Shown here one piece after another: positions 33,801-45,092 of a DNA stretch of 64,000 bases. The notes beneath the pieces were generated by a model. It ran no database searches and was not told the origin of the DNA. It was given only the letters and a program-made list of their open reading frames with translations. The position numbers were made by a program, and so were the translations under genes. The stretch is taken from assembly GCA_948567375.1 (NCBI GenBank), contig OX419755.1:65972944-66036943 (forward strand), read 5' to 3'. Origin of the DNA: Lunularia cruciata (taxonomy: Eukaryota > Streptophyta > Marchantiopsida > Lunulariales > Lunulariaceae). The first letter of the stretch is position 1. Each line of letters opens with the position of its first letter.

Positions 33801-33989
33801 ACATTCCGCTAGAATGGTAATTGTGAGACATTTGGGATCCATAATCTACCATCATGAAAGGTGAGTCCTTGGGTGCTAGTGATGCCTTTGGATGATTGCG
33901 CTTCTACAATCTGTGGATCCATTTTTGTAGGAGCCAAAATCTCTGGCTAAAATTCAGGGTTAAACTTAACCTCTACCTCCAAGTTGTTT

Positions 33990-35352
33990 GCCATTGGCAT
34001 GCGGGTGAATGCATCTGCAAGTTGCTTCTTACCTTCCACATAGGTGATTGTCATGTAGAAGCATTGTTGCCACTTTGCCGACCAAATCTAGTGATGAGAT
34101 AGATCCTTTTGCGTCTCAAGGTAGACTAGAGGTTTGTGGTCTCTCTCTACTACAAATGCCTTCTCGCTCAAATAGTGCTTCAAATGCTTGCTTGCCAGAA
34201 TGATGGCCAACTCTTCTCATTCAATGGTGTGGTAGTTGCGCTCTACCGGTAACAATTTTTGAGAGAAATATGCACTTGGATGTCGTCCATCATGCCCCTC
34301 TTGTTGTGGGACTACTCCTATTGCTATGTTTGATGCATCTATAGCCAACTTGATTGGACGTTTTGGGTCATACCACTTCAAGATTGGTGCATGTAGCAAG
34401 GCGGCTTTCAATTCTTGAAAGGCCAACTCTTGTGCGGTTCCCCATGTCCACTTCTTCCCCTTGCCAAGTAGTGCCGTTAAAGGCTGTGCAACCTTGGAGA
34501 AGTCCTTGACAAATCTATGATAGAATCCTGTCAACCCCAAGAAGCTCTTGAGTTGAGTCTGATCTTCTAGGGCACTCCATTTTTGAATGACCTCTATTTT
34601 ATCCGTCAATACTTGAATGCACTCTACACTTACTCTATGCCCCAATTAGTTTACTTCAGACTTGCCAAACTTGCACTTTGAGATTTTTGCGTACAATTGA
34701 TTCTGTCTTAGAATTTAGAGGACCTCTCGTAGATGTTGTTTGTATTCTGTCATCGTGCTATTGTATACTAAGATATCATCCAAGAAGACAATAATAAACT
34801 TATCCAAGTATGGACAAAATATGTCATTCATTAGACTCATGAAAGTGGCAGGTGCATTGGTGAGGCCAAAAGGCATCACAAGATACTCGAAGTAGCCATA
34901 CCTAGTTCAAAGGCAGTTTTGTGCACATCCTCCTTTCCAATTTGGATTTGATTGTAACCACTCTGCAAGTCCAATTTGGTGAAGTATCTTGCTCCATGGA
35001 GTTGATCAAACAGGTCATCCATGCAAGGTAAGAGGTATTTGTTCTTCATTATTTGCTGATTGAGACCTCAATAGTCAATGGACATGCGCATTGTACCATC
35101 TTTCTTCTTCACAAACAAGACAAGAGCCCCATATGGTGATACGCTAGGTTGGATGAACCCCTTCTGCAACATCTCCTCAATTTGAGTCTTACACTCCTCT
35201 AACTCATGAGGTGATAGGCAATATGGGGCCTTACAAGGAGGTGTCTTCCTCAGGAGTGTCTCAATTTTATGATCTACTCTCCTTTTTGGTGGTAATCTTG
35301 AGGGTAGATCATCAAGAATGACATCTTGAAAGTCATCCACCACAACCTTCAA
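33990..35352 (-). pseudogene. C1 reverse transcriptase and RNase H
   Basis: RT start open at 35352-35068: PPKRRVDHKIETLL, EEMLQKGFIQPSVSPYGALV, FVKKKDGTMRMSIDY, then a stop. The palm motif FLDDILVY is readable at about 34765-34790 (minus). The connection and RNase H start are open at 34645-34217: LKSFLGLTGFYHRFVKDFSK, KLAIDASNIAIGVV and AYFSQKLLPVERNY. The C-terminal RNase H (QRDLSH, KVEGKKQLADAFTRMPM) is scattered to about 33990. Typical chromoviral sequence. Confidence 0.82.
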
Positions 35353-35485
35353 TTTCTCAAGAATTTTTCCATTGAGTTATGCACTCTGGACTTCTCTTAT
35401 TAGACCTATGAAACATCTATTGGTCTTACAGACAGTTACCGTCCCTATGACATATAGAGGCAGATCCTACTTGGGTGATTTTTCT

Positions 35486-35941
35486 TTAACCCCAATGATT
35501 GACCATTGGTGGGTTCTCACTACTTTCTTCCTCCAATCTACCACAAGGTTGTAATGCTCCATCCATGGCATGCCTAAGATCATAATAACGAGCTAACTGT
35601 ATCACTCGCCACTCAATTGCTTCCTGATATTCTCCTACATAGAGTGTGACTTGTCTAGGTAATGATTCAATCCTCTCTGTTTGCCCATTAGGCAACTCTA
35701 CTTCTTCACTCCCATCTCTCTCTAGATCCATTCCCAATCTTATTGCAATAAAGCGAGATAAGAAATTCTTTGTTGCTCCCGGATCGATTAATACTCTCAC
35801 TTGATTGCCTTCTAGGACTCCATTCACCACAATCAATTGTGAGGTTGCCTTTTGGGATCTTTGCACCTTAGTCTTCTTCCTTCCCTCGCTTCTCTTCTTC
35901 CTTATTGAGCCAGTAAGGCCACGAGGTACATTTACTAGCAA
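35486..35941 (-). pseudogene. C1 protease
   Basis: A 151-codon open frame. A basic start (GSIRKKRSEGRKKTK) is followed by QLIVVNGVLEGNQVRVLIDPG, where the retropepsin-like motif reads IDPGATKNFLS (DSGAT-like with Pro). VELPNGQTERIESLPRQVTL continues the fold. C2 has IDLGATENFLS at the same place. Confidence 0.78.
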
Positions 35942-36039
35942 TCTTTGTTTTCTGAAGTGTTTTCCACCTCCTCCTCTTCAATGCATCTCTCCATGTTGTT
36001 CAAAGATTGCCTATATGAAGGTTGAGGGCCTCTAGGGAA

Positions 36040-37019
36040 ACGAGTGTGACAGTTGGTAGATATGTGCCCAATACGGCCACAATTGTAACAACGGCGTTGT
36101 TCTCCTTGAGTTCCTTCTCCATGTGGGATTCCATCTCTTCGTTCTTCTACCCGTCCATGCTCTCCTTGAAGCGGTCATGCTCCTTGATCTTGAAATCAAA
36201 GGTTACCCAATTCCATTGGTACGGGTCCACCCATGTGTATCATTTCTGCCCGATAATGTTGAGGTGGAACTACTCCTTCACCTCCACCCAATGCTCTTGC
36301 TATTCTCTATGCACATGCAATGGCTTCAAATACCGTGCAAGGATTTTACACCATGACTTCTTGGCAAATCCGCCCCTTTAACCCTTGTTTAAAATTGTCA
36401 AGAGCCTCTACTAGACTCATGTCGGTTAATGCAACTTGTAGATCCAGAAATCCCTCCACATACTCTTGTACATTGTTCTTCTGTCTCAATTCCCATAGTC
36501 GAGTTCAAGCCATTTGCACAAAATCCACCGATTGGAAATTCTTCAACAATCCTTCTTGCATTGATGTCCACGTGACCTCCCTTCTCTCTGCCAACATGGA
36601 TTGTTCCCAAGCATCATACCATGTGAGGGCTTTATGGGTCAAGTACCCACATGCAAACACGCCTACAACATGCTCCATGATCTCTGTTGAGAACAATTGG
36701 AAATATTGATTCATTCTCGAGATCCAATTTTTGACTACTCCCATCATACGTTGCCCCTTGTAAGGCTCGATGTCGCAGGTCTTCTTCATCTGGAGTAGCA
36801 ATGTGGCTTCATCGTTGATAGGGTTTGTAAGCACTAGTGCCTCTCTAAGTACTTCAGTCGCAGATACCAGGTTTTGAGACGGCTCTTCTTCTTGCATGGC
36901 TTGATCAGTCTTGAGGATCTGCACTTAACTTTGTAATGTCTCCATGGTCATCTTAATCTCTCAAATTCATTCAATATCCCTTGCATTCCTTGCACCAACT
37001 CTTGCAATTGCAGATCCAT
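36040..37019 (-). pseudogene. C1 gag
   Basis: ATG at 37017-37019 (MDLQLQELVQGMQGIL) leads after a stop and frame change into the main frame (36924-36505): KKTCDIEPYKGQRMMGVVKN, WISRMNQYFQLF, LTHKALTWYDAWEQSM. Then EYVEGFLDLQVALTDMS appears in another frame, and a perfect CCHC knuckle CYNCGRIGHISTNC spans 36049-36090. A short frame at 37481-37260 (MDAPGGQFPAPSFPF, YHFGAKFMDKVM) lies between primer site and gag and has a decayed counterpart in C2. Confidence 0.8.
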
Positions 37020-37608
37020 GGTTCCTACAACACTTAATTACTAATGTTTACTTCAATACAGAGTCAATATGATCACTCTGGAAGGTGCACAAACTATCAA
37101 AACCACCATTGGGACCTCAGAAGCTATCACTCATTGATAATACTCCTTGCCAAAATTCCTAACCACAAAATCTCTAAACATCACTTTTGGTCTCACTACA
37201 TAACGGATTTCTACTTGAGTGTTGAAAGGAAGACGTTTGGGACATTCACATCCATATCATCATAGTAGAATGTAGATTGTCAAATCCCACTCTCTGTCAT
37301 ATATCACCACAGGTAGAATCACCTGGTTTGGTGAGTTCATCACCTTGTCCATGAATTTTGCCCCAAAGTGATAAACTAGCAATACCCTCATTTGCTCAAG
37401 ATGGATGTACATAACGTTGATGTAGAATGGATTTGGGAATGGAAAGCTAGGTGCGGGAAATTGTCCTCCCGGTGCATCCATCCCGTCCGCTCTCTAAAGT
37501 CCTTCCTAAGTCTAGCAATTACTCTATGTTCTCCACCTCAAATTACTTAGTTTCAGTAGTTCGTGCTCTTCCAAGAGAGGTGATCCACTCTCTTGGACTC
37601 AGACACTT

Positions 37609-37620
37609 GCTCTGATACCA
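37609..37620 (-). other. C1 primer binding site, initiator Met tRNA
   Basis: Minus strand TGGTATCAGAGC, the classic plant initiator-Met primer site, separated from the LTR end by one base. Confidence 0.92.
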
Positions 37621-37621
37621 T

Positions 37622-38286
37622 TGTAATACTCCAAGGACAAGAGAAGAGAGAGAAACACAAAGTACACTCTCAACATTTGGTGCCCCAAAGGAGCACCTTC
37701 TCTTTATTATATAGACAAAGAGGATCTCCTCCAAGGAAGCTACACCATAGGAGGTTGTCCTATCAGGTTGGTCAAACAAGCTTTGACTGGAGGGAATATT
37801 TTAAGGAATCTTCTTGTAAGAGTCCTAGAATCACGTAAGGTACCGTTGGAAAGCTCTCAATGAGACAAACCAAGGGGAGGGAAGGCCAGCCTTTTCTCCA
37901 TTTGGGAGGAGGGAGGAATCTGCACATTTTTTAGGCCTAATTCATCCGTTTAGGCCTCCAAAATTACCTTCAAAGATTTCATGCATATTTTGGTTCCTAC
38001 TCTATTAGTAGAAGTCCTCTTTTGGTGATACCTCTTTCTGATCTGTTTAGTCCATCATGTGTAACATCCTTCCAAATGTTACCAAAGCAATTCTCACCTT
38101 TAAATCATATGTCTAGCTATTGGTTCTAAGGTTCTCAAGTACATTTCAATTTCTGCTCTATTAGTAGAAGTACTCTTTTGGTGATACTTCTATCTGATCT
38201 ATATTGACCATCATGTATAACATCCGTCTAGATGTTACCAAACCAAATTTCACATCTAGATCATATGGCTAACTCTTGGTATTACA
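37622..38286 (-). repeat. C1 5' LTR with internal duplication
   Basis: 665 bases, on the plus strand TGTAATACTCC to TTGGTATTACA. A block of about 156 bases is present twice in tandem (about 37984-38139 and 38140-38286; the marker TCTATTAGTAGAAGT starts at 38001 and 38157). C2's LTRs carry only one copy. Confidence 0.85.
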
Positions 38287-41060
38287 AGAATAAAGATCAA
38301 GGCTACGGAATCCAACATCCAACACACTCACTGAATTGCACTTCAAAATACTCCAAACACTCACAACTATAGAAATAGAGAGTTGATACTCAAAATTAAG
38401 CTCAAGCGACGAGCATTGAAATCATCACTTTGCTTTATCTACCTTCAAAAATTTGGAATACTAAACAGCAAAACACTATGAATGCCTCCTTTAAATAGTA
38501 GAGCAATCAACAATTGCTAACAACTATATTGTTCTACAACAACTCTACAAACTTGCATATCCAAAATGACAATGCACCTCTTCATATCTACCTCTTCATA
38601 TCTCAAAACTATTACTACTCCAATCCGATGTCAACTTCTTCTTTGGCTTCCAAACCCAGTGATCTTCCTATTACTTCTTCTTCTTTGGGTCTATCTTCAA
38701 CTACCAAATCCTTCACTATTTCTACTACTTCTTCACTCTGAACTACAATTGAGGTCATGGGTAACCTTTCTAACTCTTACCAAGCCTCGCAATCTTTCCT
38801 CCTCTTGGTGTCAGATTGCCAACTCCCTCTGCCATGCTTGATCTTTTCCTAATTGCACTTTTCTTCAGGCTCTCTAACTCTTGCTCCATCATAGCTGCCA
38901 TTGCCTTCACATGAATACTTTCAATGCAAACTTCATTGACCTCCTCTTTCATCTTTGCCAACAACACCGTCTTCTCCTTCAACTCTACGGCTTGATTGTG
39001 CATCTCTCTTCCCCGCTTCTGGAAAATCTCTTGCAAGTTCTCTAAAGTCTTCTTCTTCAAGAGTGCATCCACCCAAAGTTCCTCAGCTTCTTCTTCTCTT
39101 TGGGTTACACTCTCCTTCAATCCCTTCACTTCATCTAGCAGATACTTCACAACCTACAACTCATTCTTCACCTTCATACAATCTTGCGGTATTACCTTCT
39201 TCTGCATATTTAACAATTCCAACAATGGAGTCACAATTTTTGTTAAGTATTTGACTCCCTCAAAGCCTTCTTCATCTTTGGCTTTGTCTTTGTACTTTTT
39301 TTCTTCCGCTGGAGCTTTCCCTTGAAGCCTTGATCTTTGTACCTTCAGCAATATTGCTTCCAAGCTTTCATCTTCCTTATAGACTGAGCTTGGACCTGCA
39401 AGTTCAACCATTATTGACCTCTTGGCTTTGCCTCCCTTTAGGTCTTCCTTCTTTGGCTCTACATTCATCTCCTCCATGGCCAATTCTAAGCAAGTGTTAT
39501 CTCCACGGTCCATCAATCAATCGCCATATGAAATGCCTCATCTTCTTCCACCGCTTTAGTTGATTGCTGAACTTCCTCTTCACCATCACTCTCACTTTTG
39601 GATCCCTCACTTTGTAGTGTGAGGTTTGCTTCTTCTGGGTCTCCTCCTTTAGACTTTGTCTCTCCTTCAGACTTTGTCTCTGAAGTCTCCTCCTTCACCG
39701 CCTTCTTACCTCATGGATTGAGTCTTTGGGTCTTTCATTGTGGCTTGGGTAATGCTACCTCTTTGGGTTTAGTCCACTTCTTCATCTTCAGACTTCTTCC
39801 TTCCACCATCTCACTCTGTCTCATTTTGATGAAGTGATCATTGCTGACTTGCAGTTGTAATATGTATTGTTGCTTCTCTTCATCCGCTTCTTGTCATAGA
39901 TCAAGATGGAAATGTGACACCATGCAATGCCTCTCCTCCACTATCAGCAAATTTAATCCAAAGTAGAAGTGTGCTACAAATGGTGCAAAGTAATGTGGAG
40001 ATGAATTGGTTCTCCAATTGACGATCATCTACCTCGTTTGCTGGTGGAAACACTTTGACCAGTTCACCTTCAGTCTTGCAAACATCTGGTGGAAGAAGAC
40101 TGACTATTGCATGTTCACGTATGTTGTTCTTTTGGGTTTGAACATAGCCATTATTGCACCTACAATGCTCCGCTTGATTGAGTCTTAATAGGACTCCACT
40201 TTGTAGCCATTGTTAGTATGTGGTGCAAAGAACAAGTTTCTGATTTCTGAGATCTCCTTTGCAACATCACACTTCCGATAGAAGGTGACCCTAGTTGCCT
40301 CTCTTGATTCCTTTCCCAATACTAATCTCCAATCCGACTTATTCCATCAAGACGGATTCCCTTCTTCTCCTCAACTTTGGGGCCTTCCTCACAATTACTA
40401 GCAGCTATCTCTACCATGACGCTTGGGAAACTAAAATTCCAGTTCCATGCCAGGAATGTAATCCAAAGTCTATTCAAGACCTTGATCCTAGCTATGACAT
40501 CTAACCTCCAAATTGTGAAACTCCTCACTACAAGTGCGTTCTTAGTCTTCTTTGCCATGATTTGCTCTTTAGTTCTTTGGTATTGAAAAACTATCCCTTC
40601 TCTTGGATGCAGACACTCTAACCTCTTTTGGACTTCAAAAAATCTCACTCTCAATTGGCTTCTTTACACACATTACTGCAAGACAACTACTCAAAGGAAT
40701 AGGATATCTATTTGACATATTCAATTTCCCCATGCGCAATTGCAATTTTATAGTTCTCCAAAGTGCAGTCATTCTTCAGTCAATTTCAAAATTGATCCCC
40801 ACTTCTTTTGCATGTTGGTTTCTATCACTATCAAGGTATTCTTCTCTTGCCTCTGCCATTTCTTGAAGTGTACTTTCTTGCCTGGCATGACACGTAGAGA
40901 GGTTGTTACAACGTCTTTGTATTGGCCTTTGCTTCTTGATCCAAAGACGTGCTTCTTTGGATTTGTCTCTTTGTAACCCATTTGAGTACTTCCGGTTCTT
41001 GACCCAAGGTTGACTTCTTCAAGTTTACTCCTAAGACACACAAGTCCATTCTTTACTTCA
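38287..41060 (-). mobile_element. coiled-coil LTR element, copy B (3' LTR truncated)
   Basis: Collinear with copy A: LTR remainder 38287-38567, then the coding region. It lacks the outer ~475 bases of LTR, where chromovirus C1 abuts, and lacks about 490 bases of coding sequence relative to copy A (join at about 38778). Unlike A it continues 5' beyond 40190, giving about 850 bases of additional element sequence to about 41060. No 5' LTR or primer site was recognised. Confidence 0.6.
38580..41041 (-). pseudogene. coiled-coil polyprotein of LTR element, copy B
   Basis: Segments from the 5' side: KLEEVNLGSRTGSTQMGYKE...KKHVFGSRSKGQYKD (41041-40769), KEQIMAKKTKNALVVRSF...IAASNCEEGPKVEEKK (40654-40322), IKRSIVGAIMAMFKPKR, then the part shared with A: EMVEGRSLKMKK, SEGSKSESDGEEEVQQ, RSIMVELAGPSSVYKEDE, then YLLDEVKGLKESVTQREEEA and MMEQELESLKKSAIRKR. 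Stops at 39711-39713 and 39154-39156 occupy the same codons as in copy A. The product is unrecognised; lysine/glutamate-rich with coiled-coil character. Confidence 0.55.
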
Positions 41061-44000
41061 TAATTTGGCTTTCTTAATACACGTTTTCTTCAAAACTTAA
41101 ACAAAACAAAACAAAACAAAATGTGTGTACCACAAACACCATATATGGCTATCTTGGCCAACTCTATTGTTTCTTAAGTTTTAATGTATATTCAATCTCA
41201 CTTGGAATGCTACATTAGACTAGAAAAAAATACCAATTATTTCACCATAAAATCTCATTGCTAAAAAGATCATACAACATAAATAACATGTTATCTCTTA
41301 ATATTCTCAAATTCTTGGCTAGGATCAACCACTAATATAACTCATTTGTTGCCAATACTTTTTTAACACGTCCCATTTTTCTCATAGATCTTTAAGGCAA
41401 TTATAGCAAACTCAATGTTTCCCTTGTAAAGGCAAGCTATACAATAAGCTATCAATTAACTCATTGGGTTTTAGTCATCCATCAATTGAAAAATTCATAC
41501 CACAAACTTGTATAAAGATACACTATGGTGAAATTGAATTTCTAATTGAAAATTTGTCATTTAATGGGATGAAGTAGCTCAAGCGGTCAATCTAAATAAT
41601 ATTTAAAATACCCTAACACCTTCAAACATTTTGACATTTATAAAAGGTTTAGGTGTGTATGAATATTGCATGATAACTATAAGGTGTACATTAAGAATGC
41701 TTTCAATCTATAATAATACAAAGAAATGAACTTTTGATCAATATAGTTCCAAAAGACCAAAATAATCCAAAAGAAGTAGGACGGATGAAAGATATGATAG
41801 ATAATTGAATGGAATATACACCAAATGCAAGAGATTGCACAAGGTCTCTAGGTGAATACAAGCTTACTTCTTTGCAAAGTAAGTAATTAGCTCCTTGTCC
41901 AAGCTAGCCAATCCTTATGAAAGTTCTTCAACACCTTATAGTTAGGTTTATAATATTTTTCTTGAATACCTTATTAGCTTATTCAAAATCAAATCAAGGA
42001 AGGTTTCTAGGTACCTCTTAAATGTTTCTCTCAAAAAATTACTAGGTAAAATATGGAATATATGTTAGAAGCTTCTAACACTTACATGAAAGAAACCTAA
42101 TAAATTCATAAGGTAGATGATAATATTATCATTACTTATAAACTCTACCTCTATATTAAGAGTCATAAATACGGCCAAAACCAAAACGTAAGTTTTATGT
42201 TATTAATACTACTTTCCTTTTATGCATCTAAAATTATATTTTAGATTAGATAAGATATATTTTGACTTGATCTATCTTAAAGCTATACATCATTGGATGA
42301 AATGCACATCTAGCCAAGATACAATCAAATAGATTTTAGTAAGGCTTGCATCAAAGTTAAAATTTCATAGGAGAAAAATGTGATGATTGTAAATTGCCAT
42401 TGAAAAGTAGTGCTTCAAAACAATCTTTGTATACCAAGAATCCATTGTCAAACCAAATTCAATTATATAAATTGAATTTGGTTTCTTAAAAAAGACCAAG
42501 AATTTAGGTTTATTTATCCATAGTAATAATGCCAACATTAAGATTCTATTTTTGTTATGATATACACCATTTCTTTTGATCTTCTTCTTAACAATCATTT
42601 ATTGTAAAACCTAGTATTGATAAAAAAAAGGTGGTATAATGGCAAGAAATAGGTAGATCCATGGAGGATACAAGTAAAAATGGCTAGATTTGAAGAGTAA
42701 TATTACAATTGGGAGTTCTTTATTGTTATTTATTTAACCTCTTGGGTATAAATTACTCCTAGAAGAGAGTAGTGTTACCAATTGTGCATTATGACAGATG
42801 GAAATTAAAACATCACTTTCACAAAGAATAAATTCCAAATATTTCCTAAAGGTTACTATTCAATCAACTTTGAAGGGGTTCACTTCAAAGACATTCCACT
42901 CCAAATGTTGTGTTCTATCCTTCCCAAAGGAACTACTCTTAAATAATTTTGCATTAGCAATATCACTTTAGTTTTGATTTTGTGGTACTTTCAATACTAT
43001 AGTCCATTTCTAATCCATTAAGGTGTTGCTTTGCTCATTCACAACTCTCAAGGTCATATGCTCTAATCACAAGTGCAAATGGTCGCTCACTCTCAAGCAT
43101 TCCTACTACAAAGTTCCTCACCACTACTCACAAAAGACATGCAACCGATGCTTTGAATTTAAGCAAAAGCAATGAAGGGATTTTGTCTTCTTCTCATCTT
43201 CATACTTTGTCCCCTCAAGCTTTTGGACCTACAATTTTAGGTTTTAACTTGGTCTTTGTTATCCTACCTTGAGCTACCTCCTCCATAATTCTTATTGATC
43301 CCAAACTTCTTCTAGTTGCTTTAGGATCTTAGCCTTATCTTATCTTGAGTTGTTGTTGATGTTATTATTTTCACAACTAACACTCTTCCATAAAAATAAT
43401 GTCATAAAGTTTATTTTCTTTATCTAAACATTTTTAGAAGTTTTGGATATAAGAAATTCCACTTCTAGTACCATATCAATAACTTCAACGATAAGAAATT
43501 GGACAATTTATTTCCACTCATAGTTTTACAATTATTCGATCTTATTACATCATAGACCTCCTAACCATTTTCTATTTTTACAAATTATAACTTCCTCAAG
43601 ATATTTCAATCATTAAAGTCAAAATTTTGGATATAAATATGGTCTTTAATTTAACATGATTTGATATTTGGATCTTAAATGAACTTAGGTTTAAAGAGTC
43701 ATTCTCAAACATATACTTTATCCTATCTCATTTAAAAAATTTGTAGATTAAAATATAGAAATAATTTTTTTTTATATTAGAATATTCAAAGAAGATTATA
43801 ATAATTTTAAACGTAGTTTACTTTTAGATATCACATATAAAATTATAATCCAAATCATATCTTCTTAATTTATCATTTTCATATAGATAAATAAAATAGT
43901 AATTTTTTACATAATACTTATTTTGGTAGGATTTTGAAGTTCATGCTTTAACTAGTTATAGGAAAATGTAAGATATCACTAAATAAACAATTATGAATTA

Positions 44001-44532
44001 TGTCTAAAGCTCACAAAACATAAAATGTATCTCTATGAGCATATAAACTAGGTCAATTTAGATAAGGATATACCCAAAGCATAATATCCAATCTTTTGAA
44101 GTTTTATAGTCTTGTTAGAATTTTATACATATTGCATTCCTTATCACATTCCTTGGCTTTATTTCTTCTTCGATATTTTATGATCTAACTAAAGAATTAT
44201 AGTCTACTCCTAGAACCTAGAGACATGTTCCATGAACCTAGAGATTTTTTTAGCTATGTGTGCACATACCAGTTCATATGTGAACTCCATGAATCTAGCA
44301 AATGACCGATGCAAGTTGCTAGAGCTTGAAATACATAAGAGTATTAGAATTGAAGTTAATGTCTTGCTTTATATATACTATTTTACATTCTAGAGAAACA
44401 AAATCTCAAGAATGAGAGGAAGGGACTTGCTCATGCTAACAAAACGATGGATCCATAAAATTATAAAACCTAGGAGATAAAGTGGGACTATCCCTAGACT
44501 TAGTATAACAACATATAGGGACACTTACTATT
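41061..44532. other. AT-rich intergenic, no gene seen
   Basis: 3.5 kb of A/T-rich sequence with only short, non-conserved frames. It holds an (AAAAC)n run at 41098-41121 and a perfect hairpin at 42450-42484. A fragment resembling the LTR phrase 'CTCTTGGGTAGAAACCACACCCAGAAGAGAGTA' (as separate short blocks) recurs at about 42740-42770, which suggests a decayed relic of the coiled-coil element LTR. Confidence 0.5.
42450..42484. repeat. 15-bp perfect inverted repeat, 5-base loop
   Basis: AAACCAAATTCAATT (42450-42464), loop ATATA, AATTGAATTTGGTTT (42470-42484). No reading frame or TE border is tied to it. Confidence 0.85.
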
Positions 44533-45092
44533 GAGTATAACAGGTGCCTCCCGGAATGAAAGGCTTGAGCTGATTGGATATGATAGCCACAACTATGTAT
44601 AAGCTAGCACATGTCTATTGTGAAACTACATCATCATCACTACGCAACCACTTCAAGGGAACCTTTCACAATGCTAAGCAAAGCTTTCATTGCCGCTTTG
44701 GATTACCTTATCTACTTCATTCAATAGGTCATTCAAACTTACATTCCGTTCTTTCTGTTACTTTTTCTCCTCATACATGGTTAAGGAATATATTGCAACA
44801 TTGTAATATATTCAGATAACCATGTAAGAAATGCTTATATAGTAGTACCATCCATGCTACCAATTAGGTATGGACAGAACTATGTATAACATGTGCCTCC
44901 CGAGAACAAAAGGTTTGAGTTGATTGGATATGATAGCCATAACTATTTATAAACTAGCACATACTTATTGTGAAACTACATCAATGCTACACTTTACTTC
45001 AAGAGAGCCTTTCACAATGCTGAGCAAAGCTTTCATTGCCGCTTTGGATTACCTCATCTACTTCATTCAGGAAGTACTTCAAACTTAGATTG
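44533..45092. repeat. diverged direct duplication, 350-bp spacing
   Basis: Copy 1 at 44533-44748 and copy 2 at 44880-45092. Shared blocks include TGATTGGATATGATAGCC (44571 and 44921), CTAGCACAT, TATTGTGAAACTACATCA, and CAAAGCTTTCATTGCCGC. About 130 bases separate the copies. No coding frame is conserved between them. Confidence 0.75.

Larger units (their letters stand above)
32885..38286 (-). mobile_element. chromovirus C1 (Ty3/gypsy), 3' truncated
   Basis: In minus orientation: 5' LTR (38286-37622), Met-tRNA primer site, gag with knuckle, protease, RT, RNase H, integrase, cut at 32885 by the G1b insertion. The integrase GPY end, chromodomain and 3' LTR are missing, but full-length relative C2 shows what should follow. 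Its 5' LTR lies directly against the truncated LTR of coiled-coil copy B, so C1 probably inserted there. Confidence 0.88.
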
